From Polytrichum commune (Eukaryota; Streptophyta; Polytrichopsida; Polytrichales; Polytrichaceae), in the NCBI GenBank assembly GCA_950295325.1, contig OX485808.1, positions 11,162,501-11,226,500 on the forward strand: a stretch of DNA of 64,000 bases, in the 5' to 3' direction. A program made the translations under genes and the position numbers. A model generated the notes under the pieces. It did not search any database and was not told the origin of the DNA. It saw only the letters and a program-made list of their open reading frames with translations. The number at the start of each line of letters is the position of its first letter. The first letter of the stretch is position 1. This document shows positions 36,128 to 46,387 of the stretch, one piece after another.

Positions 36128-36245
36128 ACCTCGACACCTTCTTGCAATACCATTGAACTGACCATCGTCAACACCACCACTTCTCGCACTTCGCAAGATT
36201 GCTGCAAGAGGTCGAAGAACTCAAAAACGGTCCGACCACGCACTA
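36128..36245 (+). repeat. Direct repeat B, copy 1 (sister at 38051-38165)
   Basis: Both copies run from ACCTCGACACCTTCTTGCAA through CATTGAACTGACCATC to AAAAACGGTCCGACCACG with few differences. In the second copy the first words are themselves repeated (CCTCGACACCTTC several times in 38028-38065). Confidence 0.75.
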
Positions 36246-36816
36246 CGGCGAGCCCGCAGAAAGTACAGATCTTAACCACCAAACAGAAAACAATATAAGC
36301 AACTTAATGTCGAAACCAAACTCAGCAAGAAACAGCATCAATCGAATACTACTCCCCTTGACCGTACTATTCAACGTAAAACTGCAGAGTTCCTCAATCT
36401 ACACTCGATGGACCGCCCTAACCTTAATAACATACAGCGGACTTTGAGCGCCGAACTGTTATTGTTGATTCATGGCGAACAAGCAGCACAAGGGCCAATG
36501 AAGATAGAAACTACTAAAGCAATGCTGACCCTGTCATTGTGTCAGATCACCATCAAGGTTATTTATTAGTTAGTGAGTAAACGCTTAAGAGATTCCTCAG
36601 AGGGTTCCTCAATCCAGGCTCCACCAGCTGTCGAAGGCAACATGGACGCGCACCTGAACTCATACATTACCTTCACAATTAGTCGACTAATCTTACTTTC
36701 AAGGCGACCTTCGATTTCCGAACACCGGGGCTACTCAACGGGAGGCGCCATCGCTTCCACATATGGCAATCTCGTGCACGCACTAAGCACTAACAAAAAA
36801 AAGGCCACTCTCATTT
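36246..36816. other. Spacer between direct repeats
   Basis: Moderately GC-rich DNA with short unassigned frames; nothing recognisable. It is not shared with the second duplicated block. Confidence 0.35.
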
Positions 36817-37238
36817 CTCGATGCTGTAGGTTAGGCCATAACCTACAGAGTTCTCTCATACAAGATAAGAAATCTTGCAGGTCGTTCGGTGGAGCCCTAG
36901 TCCTAAATGCATTTCCCTAGGCACTTCGTGATGAAAACTCCATAGCCATCAAATAGGGGAGGCGGTGGATAAAAGTGAGCAACATACATACCTCAAGCCT
37001 TACTACATGTTCACTTTTTTTGTGTTTTCCTTACTGCATGTTCAGCATCACTGCCAACACTGCCGCCCACACCGTCGCATCTCGCGTTCACCAAGGATGT
37101 GCAGGACACACGCCACACATAAAGGCGCGCCTCCTCCGAAACAAAGCACTCTCAAATGCAATGTTGCAAACCTGAGATATTAGAGACTAGTCGCACACTC
37201 TTCCTTGTACCTATTGCCCAGAAAACCTTGAGGTGTCA
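36817..37238 (+). repeat. Direct repeat A, copy 2
   Basis: Same sequence as 35643-36003 with two extra stretches. One is about 24 bases after GTTCGGTGGA. The other is a local duplication around ACTGCATGTTCA. The hairpin CTGTAGGTTA/TAACCTACAG is conserved. It ends where the RAD16 N-terminal fragment begins. Confidence 0.8.
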
Positions 37239-38010
37239 AAAACTCTTCCGGTCAAAAACCTGTCAAGGAAGAAAGCCGATTTGTAAAGTGGAGACGCGGG
37301 GAACTTGAACCAGAGCAGTATTGGGAAAAATGGGAAGACAAAATGAAAAAAACCTTTCCAACCGGGCAAAATGACTTTGACGAGGTCGGTCAGTATGCTG
37401 AAGTCGGCTCAAGCGAAATTTCCTTTAGAACAGAGAGAGCCGCCACCACAGCTGCTCCTCCCATTGTTGCCTTTTCAGAAGGAGTGGCTAGCATGGAGTT
37501 TGAGGCAGGAGTACGATCATGGGGGTGGAATACTTGCAGACGAAATGGGCATGGGAAAAACTGTTCAAGCTCTTTCACTTATTGTTACTAGCCTCGTCGA
37601 CGAGGGTGTACTGAAATCTGTTCGAGACAGTCCACAGACATTTAAAGAAATATGTGTGCCAAACCTGTGTAATTCAAAACCAGGAACCTCTCTAACCACC
37701 ACCAAATTGCTTGGTAATAAACAACGTACTCTATATGGGAAGTTGAGAAACGAAAACTTGCCTTCGATCGATGAAGTTCTGCCAACAGTGTGGGGAGCAA
37801 TTTCTTTCTGATAGATCGAACCATCGCGAGTGTCAGGATTGGTCACGACCTGCTGCTAGTGAAAGATTGTCGGTTCAGGATAATGATGGGGTTCAAGTAG
37901 ATAGCAGCGATCACTTCGTGCAGTCGCAACACAAGGGAGTGGAAGTGGAGTTCGTAGATGTGGACAAAGGTGAAGATGAATCTCAGAGAAAAAGAAAAGG
38001 TAAATTGTAA
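37239..38010 (+). pseudogene. RAD16: RAD16-like repair helicase, N-terminal half (inverted)
   Basis: On the plus strand is the start of the SNF2 ATPase of RAD16. An acidic-basic stretch with ELEPEQYWEKWEDKM comes first. After a frame change comes LLPLLPFQKEWLAWSLRQE, then GGILADEMGMGKTVQALSLI, the Walker A motif of the family. After a gap, a frame ending LYGKLRNENLPSI changes into FCQQCGEQFLSDRSNHREC. That is the C-x2-C-x10-H-x3-C finger that plant RAD16 proteins carry before a lysine-rich stretch, here EDESQRKRKGKL. Motif Ia and the DEAH box are missing. The piece is oriented opposite to the C-terminal half at 33147-35339, so one locus has been split by inversion. It sits between copy 2 of repeat A and copy 2 of repeat B. 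Confidence 0.7.
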
Positions 38011-38050
38011 CCTCGTTGCAACCTCGACACCTTCTCGACACCTTCTTGCA

Positions 38051-38165
38051 ACCTCGACACCTTCTTGCAATGCCATTGAACTGACCATCCTCAACACCGC
38101 CACTTCTCGCAATTCGCAGGATTCCCGCAAGAGGTCGTAGAACTCAAAAACGGTCCGACCACGAC
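38051..38165 (+). repeat. Direct repeat B, copy 2
   Basis: Sister of 36128-36245. It ends just before an AACCCTAACCCTAAAA telomere-like box (about 38202-38217). Confidence 0.75.
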
Positions 38166-39540
38166 CACGGCCCTCACCCTAAAAACGACGGCGAACCCTA
38201 ACCCTAAAATTCTGAGGTGACGTGGCCGCTTGAGAGGGCGGCATTTCGGGAAGAGGCTATAAGCCTCCTCCTCGGTGAGAATCGCAGCTCCATGAATCAC
38301 TCGTCGAGACAGGAGGTTGATCCTTTTGCAGTTGAGCGTCTGTGGGCATTTGAGGTCTCTTGGCTGCAAGCTACGTAATTGCAATAAGTAAAGTGCAAAA
38401 AGGTAGGTAAATGTCTTGGTAAAATGACTGAAATTACATTGGAGAAACTTCTGAAACTTAAAAGGAGGGAGATAGGATGGAAGATTAAGTAGGCCCTTCC
38501 ACATCTCCCGGATCTACTCCTGGTCCCCACTAGTGATATCGTAGACATGCTACTAACCGTGCATATTTGGGTTTCAAATGGTTTTCCACAAGGTGGGTTA
38601 AACCTTTTTTATTTATTTTTTAAAATTTGTAATTAGTAAATGAGATGAGAGTATTGTGGTAAAATGAAATGACAATTGTATTTGAAAAGTTGTAACCTTT
38701 CTACAATCAAGTTCACAACTATATGCATCAATGTGTGATCAATGTGCCATTCACTAACCATGCATGTTAGGTTTCACTAAAGGAGCTACAAATGTTGCCC
38801 TATTCTTTGTAGGCATAGGAAATTGATGAGGTTTTGATATTGTCCTTTTGACTTGTGTAGCCATTTTCTTGTCAAGTTGTTGTTGAAATTTTTGCTTCTT
38901 TTTTGGCCCTGGCAAGGTCTGCTCTTTTCATCTTCATCAAATTGCTACATCTACACCTTGCTATGTGATTCAATTGAAGGAAACTCCATGATGAGTGTGA
39001 GTTGACAGTGATGTTTTAGGTCATTGGCGCGGTCATGATTGAGTTTGAGAGACATCGGACGGTTGAGATTGCATGTGATATAATTTGACGGCCGAGATTA
39101 TAAGTACACGGTAAGTGGCATGGTGGAGTATCGTGACATGCACGGTAAGTGGTGCTGCACGGTTAGTAGCATGTCTACGATACTACCATGGCATTGAACG
39201 GACCGCTTTTTGATTCCTCCTAAGACATTCCTAAAACGACATTGCTAAGATATTGTTTGAGAGATTGTTTGAGACATTAACTCTTTAATTTTTTTAGTAG
39301 TGCCTAATTACGAACATTAGTCTATTCCCTCTCACTTGTGTTGCACATCCCTCGACAATTCAATCCACCAATGAGGGAAGCTCTTTAAGGAGTTGATAAC
39401 ATACATGTGCATGCATTAGTCATTCTGAAGGTCACCGCTTACTAATCTCAAATGCAAGCCTATTAAATTTATTTTCTACATATCCTTAGAAGTTGATTTG
39501 TTTTGAATTTGAGATCGAGCACCCATGGAATTGATATTGT
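38166..39540. other. Spacer with a GC-rich promoter-like start
   Basis: The first 250 bases are GC-richer and contain the telo-box AACCCTAACCCTAAAA. A 28-codon frame from ATG at 38292 (containing EVDPFAVERLWAFEVSWLQA) ends at a TAA that overlaps a possible donor, CTACGTAATT. It could be a first-exon relic, but the product is unknown. Repeated GGTAAGTGGCATG-like words lie near 39108-39170. The rest is AT-rich and empty. Confidence 0.35.
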
Positions 39541-39806
39541 TGCATGATACTTCCATCAATTGTTGATGAAGATATAGAAGCGATTTTTTATGCATTGGAC
39601 GACAATGGTGACTTCAAGGTTTGTTTTCGTACATCGATTTTTTATTACTGTAGAACTCTTCTTAGCAAAAAAATGGAATTCTTCATCATATGCTTGGGGT
39701 TTTGTCCTTGTCAAGAATTTGATGGGTTGGTTGTCTCAAATTAACATAGAAGAATTTGTTGACCTTTGCAACACCATCTCCTTGGAATTTGAAAGGGCCG
39801 ACGAGT
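39541..39806 (+). pseudogene. TPC1: TPC1-like two-pore channel fragment (EF-hand exons)
   Basis: Two blocks separated by about 120 bp read as adjacent exons of the cytosolic EF-hand linker of the plant vacuolar channel TPC1. Block 1 (39547-39618) gives LPSIVDEDIEAIFYALDD then NGDFK, ending at a GT donor. Block 2 (39740-39803) gives INIEEFVDLCNTISLEFER. Joined at the phase-0 boundary they restore the EF-hand pattern D-x-N-x-D-x-K-I-x-x-x-E-F. The intron ends in CAA where CAG is expected, so the acceptor looks mutated. No transmembrane exon was found within several kilobases on either side. It is an isolated genomic fragment. The family match is short, so the assignment is moderate. Confidence 0.5.
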
Positions 39807-40238
39807 TGACCTGCATTCATGTATGCATTTGGTTGACGTCCCTTATACTAATATTTCTTATATATGTATGTATCTTGAGATGAATTGATGGTAACCTCAA
39901 ATGTGCAGAATGTATGTCTTTCATAATTATCCGCTAGTTTATGAAAAGAGTGGATCCTTTTCAACTGAGGGTTGATATGGTGCCAGATTATAGGCTCATT
40001 ATAGTGGGGATCTATGAGTCAAAATTTCCACCATTTTGCATACATGGTTGTCAATGTATGGGGAGGATTTTGGGCATAATCAGTCAAGATCCTAGTGTTC
40101 CATAACCAACCGGTTACATGTTGACATCATTCATTGTTTATTTGTTAAATTGAAGAATATTCTATGAATTCATGTAAGTGGATCAGATTGAGGTAAAGTC
40201 CTTCTCTTCTCGCTTCAATCGGAACTACTACACCCTGA
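39807..40238. other. Spacer before the solo LTR
   Basis: No coding or repeat feature is recognised. Confidence 0.35.
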
Positions 40239-40243
40239 GTTTC

Positions 40244-42218
40244 TGTAGTAAGTTTTTGCTATGGCTCAAAACAACAAAACCCAGGGAACAAAGTCTCCAG
40301 AAAGTCTGAGATAGTGTCTATAAGGGTTAATGTCACATTGGTTTAAGGTTCTTAATAACATTATGGTTAATTCTCATTGTTTATGCTCTCCAATCTTAAC
40401 TTATTTCCCCATTTCCCATCCTTATTGATTCATATGTGTAGGTTCAGTCGTGAGTGTTGTCTGTCCTATCTCAAAGGAAAGTGTTCTATCACTCTATGGT
40501 TTTCGACCTATGTCAGTTATGAAGCTCAAAAGCTCGGCAAATTGTCAATGGCTCATAATCTGGACAAAGTCCGGGGTAATGTCTTAGTAACCGCATAGTC
40601 TTTGCTCATTTGAATGCACATTTGTGTAATTCAACAATTTAATTAATTCTTCGGTTAACTTACAACCATCATGTTCGTGTCGCGGAACCAGTAGCCATCA
40701 TCTTGTTCTTCCGGTGTACCTGGCTACTCATCTCAAAATTCACCCACATTGTCAATACAGAAAGCAATGCATAGTAAGCTAGGCGATATCCTATGTTAAG
40801 GCTTTAATCTGTTAATTTTACTCAGTCTTACACAAGAATTCACCTTACTCTTTGCTGGTAACGTCTCCTCCTCCTCAGGTAAAGCCTGTCAGCCTATGGC
40901 CTACCAGCTACTGACGCTTTGCCTTCATCTCTCCCTCTCTAAACAGGGTCTGCTCTGGCGATATCCTACCTCGGTACTGTCGGGTAATGACTACTCTCAT
41001 CTCTCAGGCTTCCTACCTCGGACCTGGCTATGGCCACTTAGCCACTCTCGGTAATTGCCTCGCCCATCCTAGGCCTCTCAAACTTCCTTGTGTTCACTCT
41101 GACTACTTGCCTCTCTTAACTTTAGTCTAATTTGAATATTTCGCCCACTACCAGGCGATCGCCTCTCTCAGGTAACTCATCCTTATCTCTCACGGACTCT
41201 CAGGTAATGGCGTGTTGACTGTTGTCCATAGCCAATGCTTTATCTCTCTGTTTCTCTGATCATAGCCTGATTAACGCTCTTTGATGATGGCCTAATGCTC
41301 TCACAGCCTATACACTTCTTTGATCTCTCGGATCACTCAATGCTCTCTCGGTTATTGCCCTTAAGGATTTGACTACACCCTGACTTTTGACAATACCGAT
41401 TTATGCACACACTCAAAACTTCAACCCTTCCTGACTTGTCTGGGCTGTCGCACTGGACTCAAGTTTCTGCATCCCTGCGATCAAGTGACTTCCATTCAAA
41501 TTGCTATTGCCCTTAACAGGTTGCTCTCATGTCCTCATACACTATCCATCCTTTACAGACTTTACTCTCACAGAATCACACTTCAATCTTTCTCTCTTTC
41601 CGGCCTGTTGCCCAATATAGCTTTTACTTCCTTCTTTCTGTAGAATCACTTTTCACTCTTTCGGTTTACTGCTTACTTCCCACCAGATTACTCGCATGAT
41701 TCGCATTCAACTGTCAATTGCTTACATCACTGAGACACAATCTCTACTTTACGCATACATCTCATACTCGCACATACACTTCTGACTTTTCCAACCACAT
41801 TCAGATTATAATCTTAAGTTTACATTTCTATTTCAAGGTCCAAGTTCAGACTCTTCCGAAGTCCGCATCTCACGGCTCCTCTAATCTGACTCGCCTCTAA
41901 TACTATTCTATTCAGTTGCCTAATCGCCAGTCAACTTCGATCACCGAATGTTGCTGCTTATCTTGCCTATCGCTAACGCTACTTGAGACTATGTGAGATT
42001 TTACAAAGTGAGAATAGCCTGACTTCTACCTAGGCTGCCCTCTCCTCATAGTGCCGAGGGAGAGAGACAGTCGGTTAGCCTAGTAACCGCTTCCACCACG
42101 GCGATAGCCATTCGTTTTCACACTGGCTCGTCTTCAGTGGCCAATAGCCGGATGAATCTCATCAAAATTTTGAAATTGCCTCGTTCGACTAGGCGATAGC
42201 CCAAAAAGTGGTTTTACA
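40244..42218 (+). mobile_element. Solo LTR, 1975 bp, with 5-bp target-site duplication
   Basis: The segment starts TGTAGTAAG and ends TTTTACA, the TG...CA ends of retroviral-type LTRs. It is flanked on both sides by GTTTC (40239-40243 and 42219-42223), a 5-bp target-site duplication. No internal retrotransposon region is present, so this is the product of LTR-LTR recombination. Its sequence is very rich in the words GGCGATAGCC, CTATGGCC and CTCTCGG. A second copy lies at 14757-16636. The parent element is not in the window, so Ty3 or Copia cannot be decided. Confidence 0.8.
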
Positions 42219-42223
42219 GTTTC

Positions 42224-43270
42224 TTATCTTTAGTGTCTAATATTTGCGCATATTTCAATATCATCACTTCATTCTGGTCCACACCTGACATAAATTAGCA
42301 ATGCTAGCAAATTCCCTTTCATCATTTAAACAAATGTAGTTTTCTACTAAGATTGAGATCTACAAAGTGTTTTGCTTGAAGGTTGTTTTTTAGATAAATA
42401 AATAAAAACAAATAAAAACAAACAAACAAATAAACAAACACACATACTTTTCAAAAAAGTTCACTTGTGCGGACACATACACCCCAAGAGTCCATTGCAT
42501 AATTGTTGTAGTCCAAAAACCTTCAAGTTCATATTCTTCTTCATCATGTTCATAAAGTCCACTTTAAATGCCTCCCTCCTACATCCAAAGCTTCCATATC
42601 TTCACTTAACCTAAAATCAAGATCATCCGGTTGCCCACCACCAGAGGACCTAACCAATTTTCATCATCTCCAAAGTGTAGTAGATCCATAATTGTGTCAG
42701 TCTTCCCACTACCCTCTTCATAATCTTCCCAATATGCTCCAAGTTGGGGTTTGCACCAAGGTCATGTACAAAGCATCTCTCAACTTCTTGGATTGCCCGA
42801 TCGTACAATAAACTTTTTGTGTTTGTGCAACTTTGGGAGATTATCCGTGTTCCATGTACAAATTCATCACTTTCAAAATTACAATGTCACACTTTGTGTT
42901 ATTCCATAATGTCACATGCTTTTATGCAATTTTTTTAAAGTTTACTCTTTTTCTCAAACCATTCCATATCTCAATGATTTGAAATAAATAAAATAAAAAT
43001 CAATAACACATCAATGAGAGCTTACTTTCATTTCGTGTTTTTTCTCAAAAAATTAATAAAATCAAAATAAAATTTCATCACATCTGTGAAGACCTGTGCC
43101 TAGAGTGATGGGTAGAGTGATGTGTCTCTCATCACGAGAATTGTTCCCGGTGTGTGAGGATAAAATGGAGATACATATATTTATTGGAATTATGGCTAAT
43201 TGGATGAACATTTGTCATGGGCTCTAATTTCATCCTCCAATGTTGTCACTAATGGACACATGTCAAATAC
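42224..43270. other. Spacer with A-rich simple repeats
   Basis: An AAATAAATAAAAACAAA-type simple repeat lies at about 42390-42445. The segment 42870-42930 (TTGTGTTATTCCATAATGTC) repeats part of the element at 58723-59186. No gene is seen. Confidence 0.35.
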
Positions 43271-43280
43271 TCTAAACTCC

Positions 43281-43455
43281 GTAATAATAATAATAAGAAG
43301 AAGAACTCCGGTCCCTTTTAGGGGGGCCGGAGTGAATAAAGTGTCTATTCGTAGAACACCCTTGGCCATACCCCAGGGTAATGGCGTTGGGTGTAATACT
43401 ACTTCACCCTTTGCAGGGAGTAGACACTATGTTAGTGACAATTGTTTTACCGGTG
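43281..43455 (-). mobile_element. 5'-truncated SINE, same family as 47302-47679
   Basis: On the minus strand this matches the 3' half of the SINE at 47302-47679. The shared words are TAGTATTA, GACACTTTATTCAC, CCGGCCCC and AAAGGGACCGGAGTT. The tRNA-related head is absent, and the 3' tail is a (TTC)n(TTA)n simple repeat instead of (TCTA)n. It lies in TACTCTAAACTCCGTAATA, which resembles the end of the inverted-repeat family at 45264-45602. Confidence 0.65.
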
Positions 43456-43469
43456 AACCGGTAATATAT

Positions 43470-45263
43470 TATTATTATTGTTCTTATTGTTATAAGTTAT
43501 TATCATTATTTTAACTTTATTATTTATCTTATGTGTGGTTTTGTATGTATGTGATAGGTTGTCTATTTTCTATTCATCTTTTATGGACTAGTACCGTAAC
43601 ACCATAGCAGGTTCATCACCTGGCGAACGAATATTTATTTATTTTGAAAAAATAAGGTTCGTTTGCTAAAAATAGATTTTTTTGAAATTCGTTCTTCTAT
43701 TTTGAGGAAAAAAAATAATTCGTCTTGGAACAAAGTAGATGTACCAGGATGACAACTTAAATTGATTTTTTCAACAGAGTTTGCTTCACCCAACTTTCTG
43801 GATTTTCGTTCTTTTCATAATATAATTTTCCATAATTTCGTTCTTCATGGCCTGGAATTTGTGATTTTTTTCGTTTTTTTTTTTTGGAATTATTTAAGAA
43901 CGAACCTGCTATGGTGTTACGGTATTAGGTGTGCGTATTGTATGGCAATTAAGTTGATTTGTTTAAATGTGTTCCGAATTTGTGGGGGTGGAAGTTCAAG
44001 CTTTGTTTCGAGTTCTTTCATTGAGGGGATATGAGTGGTGGCTCTGGCACATGTTGCTAGTACTATGAGTGGAGCGGTGTTACATCCCCTTGCTATGATG
44101 TTGTTAATGAGTGGTTGATATTTTGTGGTTTTCCTTTCTCTAGTTTCAGCAGTAAACCTGTCATTGCAATATGTGAATTCTATAAATTGGATAGTAATTT
44201 ATGGTGTAGGGGCGTATGGTGGTGGATGGTTATATGGATGACCTATAATGCATAGTATGTCTGGTTTGAATCTAGCGTTGCAATGGCATCTCTGGGTACC
44301 ACATGTACATGGTAGTAGCCATGTTGGTACTGTGTTTTCTTGGGGTATTTTATTGTATGTTCCTGCGTTCATGAGTATGTAGTGCCTTGAGACTTTGTTT
44401 GAGATGAGGAGTTTACGTATTTCCCACACTGCTTTGTTATGTCGTTTTGTTATTAATGCATGGATGTGTTGTTGTTTGCATTTAAGGAGTACATGTAACC
44501 ATGTGTCTGCTTCTAAGGAGTTGCAGATGGGGCATGTATGGGATGGGTATGCGTCCCTACTGAAGAAAAGTTGTTTCCGAGCATGTCCCATATATTGCCC
44601 GGTTCTAAATTTTACTAGGCACATTTTTTGTTTATCAGTGATGACATTATCCAAAAATCATTTGAGAGTGTTTTGTCGATGTCTTTGTTATCAAGCCATT
44701 TATGCAATTGATGGGTTTGAGTGGCTATGATTTCAAGGTTATGTTTTTTGTCATGTTTAAGGATGTATTTGCCAAGGTGTCTGATGGGGCCTTTGTCAGG
44801 CGTTTCTTGCATTGAGTGCCACCAATCTCTTTGAAGGTAGTATGGTGTAGGGTGTGCGTGTTCGTATGTTTCTACGGCATCTCTATGGTCTAAGTTACAA
44901 CCCATTTTTGCTAATTTGTCTGCTTCTTCATTGCCACTTATGTTCGTGTGGGCTTTGACTTTATGCAGTGTGGTTGGTTGTGTGCGAGACTGCAATATTT
45001 TAATTATAGACTCAAGAATGGTCTTGTCTGGGTGATTGTTATGTAGGGTTGGGTGTTTTGTTTGTGTGTTAAGAAGGTATAAGATGTTAAGACAGTATGT
45101 GAAGATATGTGCTGGTTCGTTTGGATATTTAGTAGTGAGGAGGCGAAGAGTGTGGTGTATGGCCATCAGCTCAGCTCATAGTATATTTTGGAGTCTTGGT
45201 AATCTTTATGCGATTTTTATGTTTTTAAAGGGATTGTATATTCCGTATCCAACTTTTTCTCTT
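43470..45263 (-). mobile_element. LINE with RNase H, CCHC knuckle and restriction-like endonuclease (3' part)
   Basis: The minus strand codes for the C-terminal half of a non-LTR retrotransposon polyprotein. RNase H comes first (about 45263-44880: AELMAIHHTL, then HKVKAHTNISGNEEADKLA). A CCHC knuckle CPIC...H...C follows at about 44540-44478. Next is RHNKAVWEI, the RHN signature of R2-type endonucleases, then RFKPDILCIIG and IQFIEFTYCNDRF, then ERKTTKYQPLINNI. This is the P-D...E...K layout of restriction-like endonucleases. The sequence continues to about 43925. There a MITE (43592-43924) interrupts it, and about 100 bp of the 3' end lie beyond it. A frameshift follows the start of RNase H and a stop lies near the knuckle-RLE spacer. 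The 5' side is cut at 45264 by another inverted-repeat element, and reverse transcriptase is absent. RNase H plus RLE suggests a Dualen/RandI- or Utopia-like clade. Confidence 0.7.
43592..43924. mobile_element. 333-bp Tc1/mariner-like MITE
   Basis: The ends are TACCGTAACACCATAGCAGG and its exact reverse complement. If the element proper starts at CCG, it is flanked by a TA duplication, as in Tc1/mariner elements. A larger relative with the same ends lies at 52045-52687. It is inserted in the 3' part of the RNase H LINE on the opposite strand, so it is younger than that element. Confidence 0.75.
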
Positions 45264-45602
45264 CTCCTAAACTCCGTAATAACATGCTTGTGGCAACCAA
45301 AGTGCACGTGATACAAAGGAGTTGTGTAGATGAGTGATAAAATAAAATTGGTGTAGCATGTGACTTTATGGAATAATACAAAGTACAACATTGCAATAAT
45401 GACAATAATTACAATGATGACAACATGGTGCGTGTGAGCATGTGGTTTGGATTATTTGGTGGTTAACTCAAAACCCGTAATATATGGGAGGGAAGCATGA
45501 CAACAAGGCATGAGATTTGAACTGCGAACATATGTCTCCTAGGGTTTCGGGATATAAGAGAAGGAGTGATATTAAGGAGTTGGTATTACGGAATTCAAAG
45601 TG
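45264..45602. mobile_element. Inverted-repeat element, CTCTAAACTCCGTAATA family, copy 1
   Basis: The left end CTCCTAAACTCCGTAATA faces a right end GGTATTACGGAATTCAAAGT. The inverted repeats are imperfect. Internal landmarks (GTGGCAACCAAAGTGCAC, ACAATGATGACAACATG) recur at 45711-46387. It truncates the LINE on its left side. The ends begin CACT, which hints at CACTA-type elements, but no target-site duplication is clear. Confidence 0.55.
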
Positions 45603-45710
45603 TACATGTGACCACGCGTTGACCTGATGCAAAATATATGCAAGTTGGGGTGAACAAAATTTAGTGTCACTAGTACTATCACATGTGTCATTGATGGACA
45701 CGCATCAAAT

Positions 45711-46387
45711 ACTCTAAACTACGTAATATCACGCTTGTGGCAACCAAAGTGCACATGATACAAAGGAAAAGTAGATGAGTGATAAAAGAGAATTAATGCA
45801 ACATGTGACATTATGGATGTCCTACATTGCAATAATGACAATAATTACAATGATGACAACATGATGTGTGTGAGTATGTGGTTTGGATTCTTTGGTGGTG
45901 TACCTCTTTAAAATTGTTCAGAAACAATCATTTGTTGACTGAAGGCTCACCTCCCAACCTAGAGACACACACAAAACATAACATGTGTTCTCCTTCCCCC
46001 GAGCCCTATATGTAGATAGTATCCATGAGATACTTTTAGAAGTCTCAAGTCTTTCTATATGTAGATTAAAGTCTCTTTATCTATATGCGTAGATCATTTT
46101 ACTTCATGTCGATAATAGTCATCCAACTTCTTGTCCATCGACTCCCCATTCATCCATGCTCCTTAGTCTTGGACATTCATCCATGCAATTTTGCCCCATC
46201 CTCAATAATACACTTCCCAATTCGTCCATTACATATGGTTTACTTTAATGTCAAAACCTGTGATATATGGGAGGGAAGCATGACAACAAAGAGTGAGATA
46301 TAAACTAAGAACACTTGTTACCTAGGGTTTCGTGACATAAGAGAAGGAGTGATATCAAGGAGGTTGGTATTACGGAATTTAGAGTGT
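45711..46387. mobile_element. Inverted-repeat element, same family, copy 2
   Basis: The ends CTCTAAACTACGTAATATCA and GGTATTACGGAATTTAGAG are inverted repeats. It shares GTGGCAACCAAAGTGCACAT, the ACAATGATGACAACATGATG stretch and GATATATGGGAGGGAAGCAT with copy 1. It is about twice as long because of an extra internal stretch (about 45905-46245). Confidence 0.55.

Noticed and set aside
38202..38217. Telomere repeat remnant (AACCCTAACCCTAAAA)
   Set aside because: Only about two units, consistent with a plant promoter telo-box rather than interstitial telomere.
14757..42218. Interpretation of the two 1.9-kb repeats as TIR DNA transposons
   Set aside because: Their ends can be read as weak inverted repeats. 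The 40244-42218 copy, however, has TG...CA ends and a perfect 5-bp GTTTC duplication, which fits an LTR better.
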